Of a stretch of DNA of 64,000 bases, positions 53,314 through 61,305 are shown piece after piece. The translations under genes were made by a program, and so were the position numbers. The notes below the pieces were generated by a model that worked only from the letters and a program-made list of their open reading frames with translations, was not told where the DNA came from and did not search any database. Numbering within the stretch: position 1 is the stretch's first letter; every line of letters starts with the position of its first letter. Where the stretch lies: the NCBI GenBank assembly GCA_029262895.1, contig JAJCYM010000093.1, positions 1 to 64,000 on the forward strand, given 5' to 3'. Source of the DNA: Roseivirga sp. (GTDB taxonomy: Bacteria; Bacteroidota; Bacteroidia; Cytophagales; Cyclobacteriaceae).

Positions 53314-55212
53314 TCAATTTGCCATTGGATCCAATGACCTTACAGCTCTCTTTAATTGTTGAGCAGTCAGCTTATCCAATTGAGGAAGTGTAGGCCTCGA
53401 GGATTCGAAACCCACAATCTCTTTCTTATGCTTGTCCATCCAACTGACCAACCCTTTGACGACTCTCAAATTGGCAATACCGTGAGAGGTGCCATCACCC
53501 ATATTGGGTGCCAATATGGCTCTCAGAGACATTCTCGGTTTCATTGAAAAGTATATCTCAGATAGTTTTGCGGTATACTCAAGCTCAGCAGACACCCTTG
53601 AGTATCCGTTCTTTTTATCTATTGAATGTCTTCCTTCGTGCGCATAAATACTAGAGCCTTGAATTATTTTCTCAAGCGTATTTATAAAGGACAATCGCAG
53701 ATCTTTCTTTTCCAGACCCGTGCTCTTGAGTGAATCTAAAAGCTCTATTGTTCCCTTGTACACTACTCGTCTGGCCAGGCCTGGTAAAAACGCATGGGGA
53801 TCTTCCTTAGCCAAATCATCATCCTTTTTAGATAGTTCTTTCATCTCGTCCCGAAACTTCTTGGCTGCAATAGGGTCATTTATTCCTCGCCACATTTCAA
53901 CAGGGCCATTGGTATAGGCACTACGCACCTGCAAGAAAGCCTCATCGTTTCTGGCCCAGCCACCTGTCTGAGACAGTCCATCCCAAAACCACCCGGAATA
54001 TCCGTTAGAAACCATATGGTCTATAGAGATATATCTGAATTCGGCACTTTTATCATATTGGCTGATGACTCTCCTATCGTCCAACACCTTGTGTCCCATA
54101 TGTAAACCATAATATCCGTTGGCATTGATAAAAGTGATGATTGCCTTAAACCTCTCTTCCATCTTTTGTATAAACACTTTTTGCGAAAATGAAGGGGTTC
54201 CATCTTCCCAATCCAGCTTATCCCAAAGATCCTCGGCATCAGCCAAAAAGCCTTTGTTGAAATCATAGATACCGGTAACTCCGTCTACAGTCTGCCAATA
54301 AAAATCAATTGCCGTTTGTTCAACGCGTTTCAAAAAGCCCTGATACTTAATAATATCATTGATTCGATTATCACTATGGGAAGCACTGCCAAATTCTTTT
54401 AGCTTTAGCAAGACTGCATACTCGTGAAATCCAGATTCTGCCAGTCCTTTAATGATTGTACTCACACTGCGACTGTTCTCAACACCCGGTCGATACCCAG
54501 CTAATGCACTTTGAAATGTTCCTACAGATTTCATCAGGCTTGGGTGTACCTCAGAAATGTCCGTTAAACGGAAGAAAGTTAACCAAGCATTAAAAGCCTC
54601 GGACCCCTGTCTTAGCAACAGTGAGTATCCAAGGTATATATTGGCCAGCTTTACATCACCAGACTGCTCATCAATCAATTTCCCTAGTGTGGCATATGCT
54701 TCTTTGACTTCTGAAATGTCATCGCTAGAACTCTTTTCACCTTTCAAGAGCTGGTGCTTGTATCGGCCCAAAACATGTTGACAATACACCATCAATGCCC
54801 TGTAAGACTCCGATTCAGAGCTGCTTACATCAATTGCTTTTTGCGCTGCAGCAATAGCTTTATCAAATTTCTCCTCGTCCTCCAGAACCCTGGCTTTGAG
54901 TATTTGCAACTGACTTTGCTCAAAATCGATCTTCTCAAGTTCTTTAAGCATTCCATGTGCCTTGGCGTTTTTTCTGTAAAGCAACCAATCCATAGTTGCC
55001 AAAAATCGCCCGGCTTGAACACGATCTTTTTCTGTCTGGCCTTTGTCATTCCAAACGTTACTAAAAATGGTGTAGGCCTTGGTATGATTCATTTGAAAAT
55101 AGGCGTTCATTCCCTCTTGAAAAGAAACGCTCTTCGATTGTCCTGAAATTTGCCCACAGGAAAAGGAAACAAGGACTAGAAAGGCCAATGAAAAAGAAAA
55201 TGCGTGCCTCAT
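53314..55212 (-). CDS. TPR lipoprotein with HEGRH (HExxH) motif, copy 2
   Basis: 632 residues from ATG 55212; an in-frame start 14 codons earlier would put charged residues before the signal peptide. Lipobox VSFSC (Cys19). Same plan as its neighbour: TPR-like helices about 30-250, HEGRH at 525-529, LEYTAKLSEI 15 residues on, and identical last eight residues RSLDPMAN. Conservation is highest around NPHAFLPGL or DPHAFLPGL, the HEGRH block and RPTLPQLD, which should be the functional core, and lowest in the TPR part. A tandem duplicate with possibly different partners. Confidence 0.8.
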   Translation of the reverse strand: MRHAFSFSLAFLVLVSFSCGQISGQSKSVSFQEGMNAYFQMNHTKAYTIFSNVWNDKGQTEKDRVQAGRFLATMDWLLYRKNAKAHGMLKELEKIDFEQSQLQILKARVLEDEEKFDKAIAAAQKAIDVSSSESESYRALMVYCQHVLGRYKHQLLKGEKSSSDDISEVKEAYATLGKLIDEQSGDVKLANIYLGYSLLLRQGSEAFNAWLTFFRLTDISEVHPSLMKSVGTFQSALAGYRPGVENSRSVSTIIKGLAESGFHEYAVLLKLKEFGSASHSDNRINDIIKYQGFLKRVEQTAIDFYWQTVDGVTGIYDFNKGFLADAEDLWDKLDWEDGTPSFSQKVFIQKMEERFKAIITFINANGYYGLHMGHKVLDDRRVISQYDKSAEFRYISIDHMVSNGYSGWFWDGLSQTGGWARNDEAFLQVRSAYTNGPVEMWRGINDPIAAKKFRDEMKELSKKDDDLAKEDPHAFLPGLARRVVYKGTIELLDSLKSTGLEKKDLRLSFINTLEKIIQGSSIYAHEGRHSIDKKNGYSRVSAELEYTAKLSEIYFSMKPRMSLRAILAPNMGDGTSHGIANLRVVKGLVSWMDKHKKEIVGFESSRPTLPQLDKLTAQQLKRAVRSLDPMAN

Positions 55213-55482
55213 AATTGATCTATTTTGAGTTTTTGTTTCTGCTGTTACTCTCAACTTACGGCATGCCCACCCAAGCAGGCGTGATCCTTAGCAAAAGATA
55301 TTGTGAAAGTTTTGTGACGAAAATGCGGGAGAGTCTCATGGACTAAATTTAGAACTAAAAATATATAGGTTATTCGCCCTGATTTTTCCTTTTTTGTTGC
55401 TAAGGGCCTCTGATCGAAAGATTTTGGCTTTTTAAAAAAAGATGGTTGATATTGTCCCAAAAGTCAGGGCGGACGCGTCAAC

Positions 55483-55512
55483 TTTCGAAAACATGCAATA
55501 ACTTTATCTTTG
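55483..55512 (+). promoter_or_regulatory. Bacteroidota-type promoter for the DinB-like gene
   Basis: TATCTTTG at 55505-55512 fits the -7 box TAnnTTTG; TTTC at 55483-55486 is a plausible -33 box, 18 bp earlier. The start codon follows at 55555. The rest of the 342-bp gap (55213-55554) between the divergent genes shows nothing else recognisable. Confidence 0.5.
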
Positions 55513-55554
55513 GATGTTTAAACATGAAAATTGAAAACACTTAATAACAAACCC

Positions 55555-56169
55555 ATGAGAACTAAATTTTTTACCCTAATCCTGATGTCGGTATTCCTAT
55601 ATGGAACGGCACAGGCACAAACTCCGATGACCAAGGAGGAAAGAAGCAGTGTCGTGAAATATCTTAACGAGACTTCAGATTATATGATGAAGACGTTGAA
55701 AGGACTGTCTGCAGAACAATTGAATTTCAAACCAAATGCTGAAAGCTGGTCAATTGATGAGTGTCTAAGGCATCTCGCTATTTCTGAAGCAAGCATCTGG
55801 GGTGCTTTTGTAGAGGCTGCTTTGGCCACTGATCCCGATCCGTCAAAGCGTTCTGAAGTGAAAGCCACTGATGAACAAGTTATGGCAGGAATAGAAAGCC
55901 GTGAACAAAGAGTAAAGACTTTTGCTCCATTTGAGCCTCAGAACAAAGTTGAAGACTTTAAAACAGTGTTGAAGGAGTTTAAGACACTTAGGGGACAGCA
56001 CATTAAATGGGCTAAGAAAACCGATGAAGATCTTAGAAACAGATATGCTACTACACCTATTGGTGTGATGGACGCTTATCAGGCGATTCTATTTATGTCA
56101 GGACATGTCAAAAGACATACTGATCAAATGAAAGAAGTGATGGCAAGTCCTAACTTCCCAAGTAAATAA
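55555..56169 (+). CDS. Secreted DinB-like (DinB_2) metal-binding protein
   Basis: 204 residues from ATG 55555; an upstream TTG is rejected because the signal peptide (MRTKFFTLILMSVFLYGTAQA) starts here. The mature part is a four-helix DinB-type bundle with the three expected metal His residues: H73 (LRHLAI, after ESWSIDEC), H184 and H188 (SGHVKRHTDQM). The W-S-x-x-E-C-x-x-H phrase on helix 2 is characteristic. In this superfamily some members are thiol-dependent transferases; many are of unknown function. A periplasmic location is unusual among DinB proteins generally but seen in Bacteroidota. Followed by a clear terminator; stands alone. Confidence 0.88.
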   Translation: MRTKFFTLILMSVFLYGTAQAQTPMTKEERSSVVKYLNETSDYMMKTLKGLSAEQLNFKPNAESWSIDECLRHLAISEASIWGAFVEAALATDPDPSKRSEVKATDEQVMAGIESREQRVKTFAPFEPQNKVEDFKTVLKEFKTLRGQHIKWAKKTDEDLRNRYATTPIGVMDAYQAILFMSGHVKRHTDQMKEVMASPNFPSK

Positions 56170-56203
56170 AAAGCACTACTAACTAACTTTGTTTATAATG
56201 AAG

Positions 56204-56230
56204 AAGCCACTGGTCTTGGACTAGTGGCTT
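56204..56230 (+). terminator. Rho-independent terminator after the DinB-like gene
   Basis: AAGCCACTGGTC pairs with GACTAGTGGCTT across a TTG loop (12-bp stem with one G-T pair), followed by TCTTTAT. It lies 35 bp after the stop. Confidence 0.75.
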
Positions 56231-56260
56231 TCTTTATGAATTTCTGGTTGAGCACAGTAT

Positions 56261-56309
56261 TTTAACCCGGATAATGCAATAGAATTTCTATTACATTATC
56301 CGGGTTAAA
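56261..56309. repeat. 49-bp palindrome sharing the ends of the 199-bp element
   Basis: AACCCGGATAATGCAATAG (56264-56282) and CTATTACATTATCCGGGTT (56288-56306) are inverted with one mismatch and a 5-base spacer; TTT/AAA extends the pairing outward. The left 31 bases match the left end of the element at 4662 with two differences. It looks like a deletion derivative of that element, or the basic unit from which the longer one was built. Confidence 0.7.
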
Positions 56310-56364
56310 CGTGAGTTCAGAATACTAATTAATCAACTGGTCTTCTGCCTAGCAACAATTATCG

Positions 56365-56510
56365 GTCATCCCGTAGGGATCTTTTTCAGCAGTGAAAGTC
56401 AGATTTACTCATTAAACGTGAAAAGATTTCTCCGTCCCTAAAACTGGGGACTACGAAATGACCACAGGATGAAGATTCTTAGAGTAAGGGAGATTTCTTA
56501 TCCCTTACTC
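56365..56510. repeat. Non-coding dyad-rich stretch
   Basis: GTCATCCCGTAGGGATCTTTT (from 56365, written here without its last base in the pairing) is loosely inverted relative to AAAAGATTTCTCC and TACGAAATGAC, which ends at 56462. After it GAGTAAGGGA (56482-56491) and TCCCTTACTC (56501-56510) form a perfect 10-bp stem followed by ACGTTATTTTT. The 440-bp gap 56170-56609 contains these, the palindrome and the terminator, and no gene. The final hairpin could serve as a terminator insulating the toxin-antitoxin pair. Confidence 0.45.
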
Positions 56511-56584
56511 ACGTTATTTTTAAAGGATGCAAATTCGGTAGAGAAAGCTAAAACAATATTGTTAGAATAGCGTATATTTACATA

Positions 56585-56605
56585 TATTTTTGTGTAAATT
56601 TACAC
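56585..56605 (+). promoter_or_regulatory. Promoter -7 box and palindromic operator of the toxin-antitoxin pair
   Basis: TATTTTTG (56585-56592) fits the -7 consensus TAnnTTTG. It runs directly into GTGTAAATTTACAC (56592-56605), a perfect 14-bp palindrome that ends 4 bp before the antitoxin ATG. An antitoxin dimer bound here would cover the transcription start, as expected for autorepression. A related half-site (TTTACA) lies about 20 bp upstream. Confidence 0.65.
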
Positions 56606-56609
56606 TATT

Positions 56610-57017
56610 ATGAATGAGCCAAATCAACCTACTGCAGTCCTCAATGAGCCTGCCATGGTTTATGGGCAAGCCAATTACTATGCGCTGGCACAGCAGAGTA
56701 TATCCAAAAATTATATTAAGCACATATTAGGTATTTCACAGCTTACCTTGAATGAGCTTATCAGCATCATCCCCATTTCCATAGATACCTATAAGCGCAA
56801 AAAAGAATTTAACCCATCAGTTACAGAAAAGGTGCTTGAAATAGAGCAGGTTTACCGAACAGGCCTTAAGGTATTTGGTGCTGGCTTTCACCAATGGATG
56901 AACACCGAAAACGTCTCGATGGGCGGCATTATCCCAAAATCTCTTCTCTCTAATAGCTTTGGCGTGCGTAGGCTCATAGATGAAATAGGTCGTATGGAGC
57001 ACGGTGTTCTGGCCTGA
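56610..57017 (+). CDS. Xre/MbcA/ParS-type antitoxin
   Basis: 135 residues from ATG 56610. The N-terminal part (about 30-75) is an Xre-like helix-turn-helix (LGISQLTLNELISIIPISIDTYKRKK; one helix pair then a recognition helix), and the C-terminal part (about 80-135) matches the DUF2384-type toxin-binding domain (GLKVFG ... FHQWMNTEN ... PKSLLSNSFGVRRLIDEIGRMEHG). Its stop overlaps the toxin start by one base (TGATG), the common arrangement. It should neutralise the toxin and repress the operon at the palindrome just upstream. Confidence 0.9.
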   Translation: MNEPNQPTAVLNEPAMVYGQANYYALAQQSISKNYIKHILGISQLTLNELISIIPISIDTYKRKKEFNPSVTEKVLEIEQVYRTGLKVFGAGFHQWMNTENVSMGGIIPKSLLSNSFGVRRLIDEIGRMEHGVLA

Positions 57018-57484
57018 TGCTCGTTTACCGCATTTGTAAGGTCGAGTATGCCCAGGACTTTTCAGGTACAGGTGCTGGCCTGTATGGCGGCAGATGGAAT
57101 CCGAGAGGAGTCAATCTTCTTTATACAGCTGGCAGTATTTCTCTGGCTTGTTTAGAATATCTGGCTCACAATTATCATGTTTTGCAGAACAAAGAGATTT
57201 GTCTTAGCAAGATTGAAATCAAAGAAGCTAATTCAATAAAAGAAGTTCCCATCAAACACCTGCCTAAGGATTGGAAAGAAACGTCTTACGAACCCTTTTC
57301 AACGCAACAAATTGGGCTGGACTTTTCTGAGCGCAAAGAAGCACATATGCTGAAGGTTCCTTCAGCCCTGGTGCCAGACGAATTCAACTATTTACTAAAT
57401 CCACATCACCCAAATCATTCGCAAGTAAAAATCAAAGAGCAAATAATCCCGTTTGAACTTGATTCAAGGTTGTTTGGAAGGTGA
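57017..57484 (+). CDS. RES-domain toxin (NAD+-depleting type)
   Basis: 155 residues, a full-length RES domain. The name-giving residues are present: Arg26 in YGGRWNPRG, Glu47 in ACLEYLAH and Ser116 in VPSALVPDEFNYLLNP. MbcT-like members degrade NAD+ by hydrolysis or phosphorolysis, stopping growth. The gene is coupled to the antitoxin by a one-base overlap. The active residues look intact, so it is likely functional. Confidence 0.9.
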   Translation: MLVYRICKVEYAQDFSGTGAGLYGGRWNPRGVNLLYTAGSISLACLEYLAHNYHVLQNKEICLSKIEIKEANSIKEVPIKHLPKDWKETSYEPFSTQQIGLDFSERKEAHMLKVPSALVPDEFNYLLNPHHPNHSQVKIKEQIIPFELDSRLFGR

Positions 57485-57685
57485 ATCAGATCATTCGTTT
57501 AAAGAATGTCGGAATCTCTCATTATGACGATTCCAGCATGAATACTAAACAAATCTTTTAACTTTCAGGGAAGTATCATTTGGTGTGCAGTTTGTAAGGT
57601 TTGATGACTTGAGTGTTAAGAAAAATATGAATTCAGCGATCATTGAGTTAATTCACAGAATCAGCGCAATAAAACCCATCCCTAG

Positions 57686-57701
57686 CCCCTCCAAGGAGGG
57701 G
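57686..57701. repeat. Perfect GC-rich hairpin in front of the DUF6090-like array
   Basis: CCCCTCC and GGAGGGG pair perfectly across an AA loop, 13 bp before the first gene of the array. The sequence CCTAGCCCCTCCAAGGAGGG resembles a palindromic repeat that I recall as common in Bacteroidota intergenic DNA. It contains GGAGGGG close to the start and could influence translation. Confidence 0.5.
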
Positions 57702-57714
57702 AATAAATAACTAT

Positions 57715-58449
57715 ATGCTCAATTTCCTCCGAAAACTTAGACGAAAAGACATGAATCAAAATACTGGCAGATACCTGAAATACGCTATCGGAGAAATTCT
57801 ATTGGTTGTTATTGGAATTCTAATAGCGCTGGGCATTAACAACTTCAATGAGCAGAGAAAGAACCGTGATAAGGAACATCAGCTATTGAAAACACTCCAA
57901 CAAGAGTTTAGCGCCAATGACTCGATCATCAATGCGGGACTTGAAAGGCATCAATCGCACCTTGACGAAAGCATGACTTTCTTGTCTAAAATAGGCCCGA
58001 ATTCAAGATTAAAGGCTGAAGACATCTTTGCTGCCAACCCCGCCAGCTATGCCATAGTTGACATTATACAAGCTTCATTGACTTCCACCCTCTCTACTAA
58101 CCAGCTTGAATTGATTCAAAGCGAAACCTTAAAATTACTGCTGTCCTCATATCCGAGTGTTTTATTAGACTATAAAGAGCAGGAACTATTGCATAGAGAT
58201 TTGGTGGTGAATGACATACGGCCCAGGTCTGCACGATACGTTTCTATGGCAGAATTAGATCCCAGCCTAAAAGAGATCACCACACCCCACTCCTCAGATT
58301 ACATTGGCCATGGTCGCGATCCCCAGACTCAAAACGATGTAGTCTCCAAGATTTGGTTGCTACGGAATTGGATTATACCTAAGCTCAAGTTGCTCCATAG
58401 AAAGAATGATGAAGTGCTTAATGCACTTCAGCTAGAGATCAAAGACTAG
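57715..58449 (+). CDS. DUF6090-like membrane protein 1
   Basis: 244 residues from ATG 57715. Basic N-terminus MLNFLRKLRRKDM, then RYLKYAIGEILLVVIGILIA, a single helix about 26-43, then NNFNEQRKNRDKEH (Phe where the family usually has Trp) entering a helical, coiled-coil-prone body. The middle holds the family pattern Ser-x-x-Leu-x-Leu-Ile-x-x-Glu-x-Leu-x-x-x-Leu (NQLELIQSETLKLLL). Predicted inner-membrane protein with the C-terminal part outside the cytoplasm. Function unknown. First gene of the array; a 363-bp gap follows. Confidence 0.85.
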   Translation: MLNFLRKLRRKDMNQNTGRYLKYAIGEILLVVIGILIALGINNFNEQRKNRDKEHQLLKTLQQEFSANDSIINAGLERHQSHLDESMTFLSKIGPNSRLKAEDIFAANPASYAIVDIIQASLTSTLSTNQLELIQSETLKLLLSSYPSVLLDYKEQELLHRDLVVNDIRPRSARYVSMAELDPSLKEITTPHSSDYIGHGRDPQTQNDVVSKIWLLRNWIIPKLKLLHRKNDEVLNALQLEIKD

Positions 58450-58675
58450 ACTTCCCATAATCGGGCCTGTTGGATTTGCCGACAATAAGTGCTTAATTAT
58501 AAGCTAGTCAACCGAACCAATCGACCTTAGTACTTGAAACCATTCAAATTCGTCTCCGAATTAAAAAGACATAGTGTCTTTAAAAGGGGCACTCCTTATG
58601 CGATCCTTGAATCTCCCACTAAGGTCGACATATTCGTAAAACCAAGACAATGCTCAATATCGAACCTATCTGCGA

Positions 58676-58812
58676 GTGCCGTAGCCCTGCGGAGGACTGG
58701 GTACGAAACCTCTAGATACACTGTGTCTTATTGTATACCTACGGCACACCCAAATTCGATTTTGTGATATCTACTGAGATTAAGTCCCTAATGGTACTAC
58801 AACGTAATTAAC
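58676..58812 (+). repeat. Interspersed repeat, copy 1 (abuts a start codon)
   Basis: GTGCCGTAG (58676-58684) and CTACGGCAC (58739-58747) are inverted copies; AGTCCCTAATGGTACT lies near the end. The last 83 bp (58730-58812) match 60451-60533 at about 88 percent by eye and both end exactly at a DUF6090-like ATG. The left boundary is uncertain. The rest of the gap 58450-58675 shows no gene; a 77-codon frame there has no recognisable content. Confidence 0.65.
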
Positions 58813-59526
58813 ATGCTCAACTTTCTCCGAAAACTTAGAAAAAACGAAATGAATCAAAATAGGGGTACATACATCAAGTATGCTATAGGCGAAATTTTCT
58901 TAGTTGTTGTAGGTATCCTCATTGCCTTGAGAATCAGCAATTGGAATGAGCAAAATAAAGAAAGACGATTTGAGGCTGAAATTCTCAATGAGATTAATGA
59001 GAGCCTAACCGGTGATTCAAAGGTGCTTATCAATTTACTGGAGAACAACTTAATTGCCGACCAGCATGCCGATAAAATATTCACTTTAAGTGATCCAGAA
59101 TTAACGAGTGACAGTCTGGCCTTCTGGCTGGGCAGAGTCGTCAAATTCGAGCGCTTCCGGCCTTTGACAAGTGCCTATGAAGTATTGAAATCCAAAGGCC
59201 TTGGCGTGATTTCGAATGAAGAATTGCGGTTACTGCTCACCACCTATTATGATGACAATATAGGTGGGGTAATTGAGTCTTTAGAGGACATAGAGACAGC
59301 ATTTAAGCGTGATTGGGTACCAATCATTAAGCGAGATTTTGTTGATTTTAAATTCGGGGAGATCATGGTTCCGGCATCTCCTACCGATTTTATCAATGGC
59401 CGGGAAAACATAACAAACCTGAAGCTTTTCCGAGAGAACAGAATTGGCCTTAATCTACCATTAAATAAAGCCATCGACATCAATGCTGCAATCCAAAAAT
59501 TAATTGCTCAAGAAATCGACTTGTGA
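58813..59526 (+). CDS. DUF6090-like membrane protein 2
   Basis: 237 residues from ATG 58813. MLNFLRKLRKNEMNQNRG, helix with AIGEIFLVVVGILIAL, then RISNWNEQNKERRFEAEILNEI. Central motif LKSKGLGVISNEELRLLLTTYY is the clearest version of the family pattern. The start codon is immediately preceded by a repeat element, so its promoter or ribosome-binding region is made of repeat sequence. Its stop overlaps the next start by one base (TGATG). Shares MNQN after the leader with protein 1, so these two are probably closest relatives at the 5' end. Confidence 0.85.
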   Translation: MLNFLRKLRKNEMNQNRGTYIKYAIGEIFLVVVGILIALRISNWNEQNKERRFEAEILNEINESLTGDSKVLINLLENNLIADQHADKIFTLSDPELTSDSLAFWLGRVVKFERFRPLTSAYEVLKSKGLGVISNEELRLLLTTYYDDNIGGVIESLEDIETAFKRDWVPIIKRDFVDFKFGEIMVPASPTDFINGRENITNLKLFRENRIGLNLPLNKAIDINAAIQKLIAQEIDL

Positions 59527-60287
59527 TGCTCAACTTCCTTAGAAAACTTAGACGAAACGAAATGAAAAGTGGACGCTACTTGAAATACGCAATAGGCGAA
59601 ATTTTCCTGGTGATGATAGGAATTTTACTGGCACTACAGGTAAGTAATTGGAATCAAGCCATTAAAGACAGAAAACTTGAGGAAGATTATTATTGTCGCC
59701 TATTGGAAGACATTCAACAAGACGAAGTCAAAATGAACGAGCAACTTGCAAGAATTGCGGAGAGAGTTGCTGCTGCGAACAAGGTGATCTCGTTGCTACA
59801 AGGTCCGGATGTAGGCTTGAAAGAATTGGTAGTTGAAATCAGAAAGTCTGTATCACGAAATGATTTTCAACTTACGGCTACGACTTCAGCCTTTGAAGAC
59901 ATTAAATCCAGCGGAAATTTGAATCTCTTGAGAGACATTGAAGTAAAGAAGGAATTGGTAGCTTATTATGATAACCTCCATGGCCTCTTTAGCACAATCA
60001 ATCAGAACATGTCTGCCATCAACACGACACGATTTTTTATGCATGACGACTTATTGAGTGCCGGATGGGTAGAAATAGCTAACGATCAGGGTGCTTTCGA
60101 TACCAGTTTAGTAGATATTGAGAAGTTGAGGTCGTTGGCAATACTTTCGCCTGAAAAAAAACTTCAACTCCTCAATGATGCTGTTTTTAGTGCTGCAACG
60201 AATTCCAGAAACGCTTATCATTTCAGCATGGTGGAGGTGCAAATCAAACATATCCGTAGCATTATGAAATCTAAATGCAGTAACTAA
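59526..60287 (+). CDS. DUF6090-like membrane protein 3
   Basis: 253 residues from ATG 59526 (a GTG one codon earlier is ignored). MLNFLRKLRRNEMKSGRYL, helix AIGEIFLVMIGILLALQV, then SNWNQAIKDRKLEEDYYCRLLEDI, a strong coiled-coil candidate running to about residue 85. Central motif IKSSGNLNLLRDIEVKKELV. Translationally coupled to protein 2. The gene leader is followed by SGR as in protein 6, suggesting a shared 5' end between non-neighbours. Confidence 0.85.
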   Translation: MLNFLRKLRRNEMKSGRYLKYAIGEIFLVMIGILLALQVSNWNQAIKDRKLEEDYYCRLLEDIQQDEVKMNEQLARIAERVAAANKVISLLQGPDVGLKELVVEIRKSVSRNDFQLTATTSAFEDIKSSGNLNLLRDIEVKKELVAYYDNLHGLFSTINQNMSAINTTRFFMHDDLLSAGWVEIANDQGAFDTSLVDIEKLRSLAILSPEKKLQLLNDAVFSAATNSRNAYHFSMVEVQIKHIRSIMKSKCSN

Positions 60288-60289
60288 GC

Positions 60290-60334
60290 ATGCTCAACTT
60301 CCTTAGAAAATTTAGACGAAAAGAACTTGATCTG
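60290..60334 (+). pseudogene. Isolated DUF6090-like gene leader without a body
   Basis: Starting 2 bp after the stop of protein 3, ATGCTCAACTTCCTTAGAAA and the next 20 or so bases match the first 12-14 codons of the other array members (MLNFLRKFRRKE). The membrane helix and everything else are missing; the frame runs straight into the repeat element at 60362. This is the stump of a deleted gene or a recombination scar. Confidence 0.65.
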
Positions 60335-60361
60335 GAATTCCAGTCAGATATAGCCTCCTTC

Positions 60362-60533
60362 AGTCCCGTTAGGGACTATCTATGGATAAAACCCAAGCAC
60401 CTCTTAAAATCGTGCCTTTGGGTACGATATATGGCATTCAATTCAATCACATTGTGTACCTACGGCACACTCAAATTCGATTTTGCAATATCTACTAAGA
60501 TTAAGTCCCTAACAGGACTACAACCTAATTAGC
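60362..60533 (+). repeat. Interspersed repeat, copy 2 (abuts a start codon)
   Basis: AGTCCCGTTAGGGACT (60362-60377) and AGTCCCTAACAGGACT (60504-60519) are inverted with one mismatch, and each is itself nearly palindromic. Inside, CGTGCC near 60411 is inverted relative to the CTACGGCAC at 60460-60468. The right 83 bp match copy 1 and end at the ATG of protein 4. No transposase in the window. Confidence 0.7.
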
Positions 60534-61304
60534 ATGTTCAACTTCCTTAGAAAACTTAGACGAAACGAAATGAAAGGCACTACCTATTTGAAATATGCCG
60601 TTGGGGAAATTTTCCTGGTAATGGTCGGCATATTGCTTGCACTTGGCATCAACAGCTGGAATGAAAACAAAAAGGATCGAGTGAGTGAGGCCAGGTATCT
60701 AAAAAATATTGAGCGGGACCTAAATGATCAGATTCAGCATATTGATCATATCCTAGCCGGTGAGGGTGTGATTGAAATGACTCTCTCCAAAGCGCTTAAC
60801 GCATACGACCCAGACAAAGGCTTTATCATTAATCAACAAAGTTTAAAGTCACTGGTCGCAGTAACAGATCGCTTTACTTTCACTCCAATTGATAGAACTT
60901 ATCGGGAATTAACGACTTCGGGCAAATTAGACTTGATCGAGGATTTAGCTCTTAAAGAGCTGATTCTTGGCTACTATGAACAGGTGCATGTCACCGCAAA
61001 TATTTTGGCCAATAATACTCGATCTAAAGACTTAGGCCTTATGCCTGCCACATTAGGGCTATTAGAACTCGTTGGTCCTCAAGAGGTTGATCTTACCAAA
61101 AGCTCAACTCCTATGCTAGATTCTTTCGAGGGATACGAAGTTTCACCCAGAACAATCCGACTCATACAACAGGTATTGTCAACCCCCTCAAATGAGTTGA
61201 GCTTATTGAACGCATTACGTTACAGAAAGCTTATGGCAAGCTATCACATCACTAATCTCAATAAACTAAAGAGCCACTCTCGTAGAATACTCGAAACGCT
61301 TTAA
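60534..61304 (+). CDS. DUF6090-like membrane protein 4
   Basis: 256 residues from ATG 60534. Leader MFNFLRKLRRNEMKGTTYL (Phe at position 2 from a single base change in the otherwise conserved DNA), helix AVGEIFLVMVGILLALGI, NSWNENKKDRVSEARYL. Central motif LTTSGKLDLIEDLALKELIL with GYYEQV after it. Body sequence is not obviously closer to any one neighbour. Directly preceded by repeat copy 2; 1 bp to the next gene. Confidence 0.85.
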   Translation: MFNFLRKLRRNEMKGTTYLKYAVGEIFLVMVGILLALGINSWNENKKDRVSEARYLKNIERDLNDQIQHIDHILAGEGVIEMTLSKALNAYDPDKGFIINQQSLKSLVAVTDRFTFTPIDRTYRELTTSGKLDLIEDLALKELILGYYEQVHVTANILANNTRSKDLGLMPATLGLLELVGPQEVDLTKSSTPMLDSFEGYEVSPRTIRLIQQVLSTPSNELSLLNALRYRKLMASYHITNLNKLKSHSRRILETL

Positions 61305-61305
61305 A

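Noticed and set aside
53102-53317. Small minus-strand reading frame of 71 codons between the two TPR lipoproteins
   Set aside because: No recognisable sequence, no signal for translation, and composition like non-coding DNA.
58534-58767. Small plus-strand reading frame of 77 codons after DUF6090-like protein 1
   Set aside because: It runs into the repeat element and its sequence is not protein-like; the openness appears accidental.
60362-60519. Repeat element as a CRISPR-like or insertion-sequence feature
   Set aside because: Only two copies, no regular spacing, and no transposase reading frame.
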